DNA from: Chthonomonas calidirosea
Lineage (GTDB): Bacteria > Armatimonadota > Fimbriimonadia > Fimbriimonadales > Fimbriimonadaceae
Assembly (NCBI GenBank): GCA_945882415.1
Contig: CAMCWC010000015.1
Span: forward strand, 23,302-87,301
Direction of reading: 5' to 3'
Length of the DNA: 64,000 nt
The notes under the pieces are model-generated. The model was not told the DNA's origin. It worked only from the letters and a program-made list of their open reading frames with translations, and searched no databases. This document shows, piece by piece, positions 63,701-64,000 of this stretch (position 1 is the first letter of the stretch; each line of letters opens with the position of its first letter). A program made the translations under genes and the position numbers.

Positions 63701-64000
63701 TTGGAACGTCGTTCGGTTTCCAAGCGGGTCTTCCGCGACACTCACCAACCACCTTGAGTTATACGTGATGCTTCCGTAGGTTCCAGCTGGCGTAATCTCT
63801 GCGACCTTCAAGCGGTTCGTGTTGTAAACATTGGTAACCGTAAACCCTTCTGGCCGGTCGGTCTTGGTGTTGTTACCATCGGAATCGTACGTATAGGTCG
63901 TTTTTGCGCCATTGGGCCATTCTTCGACTGTGCTGAAGGCCGAATACGTATACGACCAGATCGCCGAGCCTGCTTGCATCTTAGTGACTCGCTTCGCTGA
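60776..64000 (-). CDS. RHS/YD-repeat protein with Cys-rich C-terminal tip, 5' end outside window
   Basis: At least 1074 residues; the frame stays open through the right edge, so the true start is beyond it. Dozens of tandem YD repeats of the form TTTYDSxGN, each about 20 residues, fill most of the protein and should build a beta-cage shell. The RHS core ends with RARVFDPVTGRWYTVDPLWPN, then GFGYAGQDPVKFFDYLGLSP. After it comes a different tip of about 145 residues: 15 Cys, an eight-Gly/five-Pro hinge and no known toxin motif. Such proteins carry polymorphic tips delivered to other cells or linked to surfaces. The C-terminal change in composition marks the variable module. Confidence 0.9.
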   Translation of the reverse strand, partial: SAKRVTKMQAGSAIWSYTYSAFSTVEEWPNGAKTTYTYDSDGNNTKTDRPEGFTVTNVYNTNRLKVAEITPAGTYGSITYNSRWLVSVAEDPLGNRTTFQYDSFGNVTTLIEANGATTTYAYEGTGSTKRVTRITDPLGRVSSFSYDSDGLLKTSTDPRGLTTTFSYDAIGNLVTQVMADGAVITNVYDSLSRVIATIDPLGRVTSYGYDVANHVVTITNALNEVTTYIYDGCLLQAVVDPLNNRTTFSYGRFERRTVVENALGFKTTTSYDNMGYPVTVMNARGFITTTEYDVAKRVEATIDALGYRTTTVYDDAGRPWAVEDARGNRTTSVYNARDLIASIDALNNRTTYSYDSVGRQVSMISSLGFITTTVYDLAGQVEAVVDALGNRTSFTYDANGNQETVKNPLGFVSTTVYAPTSNRVLATVDPLGYRTTFSYDLAGQETGRQDARGNRITFAYDPVGRPRSIQNELGAFATTSYDAAGRPVTMLDANGWLKTITYDAAGQQTGILYADNTKMTLQYDPVGNLTTTLYLSGSDQIVSYTARNEVDVVRLSGNIRYTNTYDQVGNRTLLRDTSDGRHTYSYDALNRVASFVSTESRIYTFSYDADSRRTTVNYGTGDRLTAYDALSRVVTQVERVGGSPILTIVDAYDSAGRKISQLRDAVVTSYTYDSADRLTGQQVTGAFATFTMDAVGNITVKSQQGSSPITMTYNAGSRLVTSVEGAVVSTYTFDANGNQTAVNAGGSRTTYAYDYENRMRTAIDPGGARSTLAYWADGMRRFLEVGGTRTTFVWDGSDYLQSRTPSEVTTFSTIDAQILDSETGGSESLLVPDSLGSVVKVLDASGNQVYDAAYWPYGEIRDSVGVNDTSWGYAGTWGYHFDTARRLYDRARVFDPVTGRWYTVDPLWPNQLGFGYAGQDPVKFFDYLGLSPCEPPKDCSKLKCAAPRKLIQMRCPNGDLDCDCCSGGTTNYLCQGKMGPKPGDSIEVKCPDGAGGGGGGGGTPPPPPTESCIACSLRVTAPGEKCSQDKPGLKGIRCILGQCPVCLKIPPIRFRYGELSYGPGGLFLGISIRF

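Noticed and set aside
61220..64000. Regular repeats that could suggest a CRISPR array
   Set aside because: They are degenerate, about 60 nt apart and translate into YD repeats of the RHS protein.

Overview
The window looks like a chromosomal segment of a diderm member of the Armatimonadota, close to Fimbriimonadia. The main clue is three prepilin-like proteins with the [20 protein letters not shown] leader and a 'FPVFAQAK' continuation, a form very common in that phylum. An LpxC/LpxD/BamA/TamB/OmpH envelope cluster shows an outer membrane, and DUF6785- and DUF4127-type proteins fit the same group. The phylum assignment is inference from protein signatures only. Most of the window is evenly GC-rich. 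Two stretches are visibly AT-richer: 33.5-35.3 kb and about 60.2-60.9 kb.

Layout, left to right. 0-5 kb: the 3' end of a prepilin-like gene and a 1506-aa fusion of a degenerate M28 peptidase with an FtsX/MacB permease. 4.9-7.4 kb (minus): a menaquinone-type operon (UbiE/MenG methyltransferase, long-chain polyprenyl diphosphate synthase, HAD phosphatase) joined by 4-nt overlaps. 7.4-12.3 kb (minus): a membrane protein, an M42 aminopeptidase, and pstS-pstC-pstA behind a candidate Pho box, with no pstB. 12.3-18.5 kb: a metallophosphoesterase, a soluble GAF-GAF hybrid histidine kinase, tRNA-Arg(TCT), fluoride channel CrcB, RmuC and a DhnA-type aldolase. 18.6-30.3 kb (minus): the envelope operon lipA-tamB-bamA-ompH-ompH-lipoprotein-lpxD-lpxC. 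30.4-33.4 kb: an AbiE-type toxin-antitoxin pair, tRNA-Leu(GAG) and DAHP synthase. 33.5-35.3 kb: an AT-rich three-gene cassette of uncharacterised proteins, the best candidate here for an undescribed system. 35.3-44.5 kb: a DUF4127 protein, a DinG/XPD-like helicase, a DUF6785 membrane protein with a CPBP protease, a SpoIIM-like protein and a secreted protein. 44.6-52.0 kb: a group 2 sigma-70 factor, an unusual sugar-permease-like protein, a prepilin-like protein, an F420-type NADP oxidoreductase, rpsF-ssb, a SCO protein, DapF and a methyltransferase. 52-59.8 kb: another prepilin-like protein, a beta-propeller/phosphoesterase, a PhnP-like hydrolase with a DUF1015-like partner, a short-chain prenyl synthase and FtsZ. 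60.2-64 kb: a large RHS/YD-repeat protein running off the right edge, with a translationally coupled small secreted protein.

Functional links. BamA, TamB, two Skp/OmpH chaperones, LpxD and LpxC jointly build the outer membrane. The two prenyl synthases and UbiE link isoprenoid supply to quinone synthesis. Phosphate uptake is under a Pho-box-like element. Several genes (ubiE, the DhnA aldolase, abiEi, the SCO gene) have a -10 hexamer 6-8 nt before the start codon, which suggests that leaderless mRNAs are common. No CRISPR array, complete insertion sequence, rRNA or prophage was seen.
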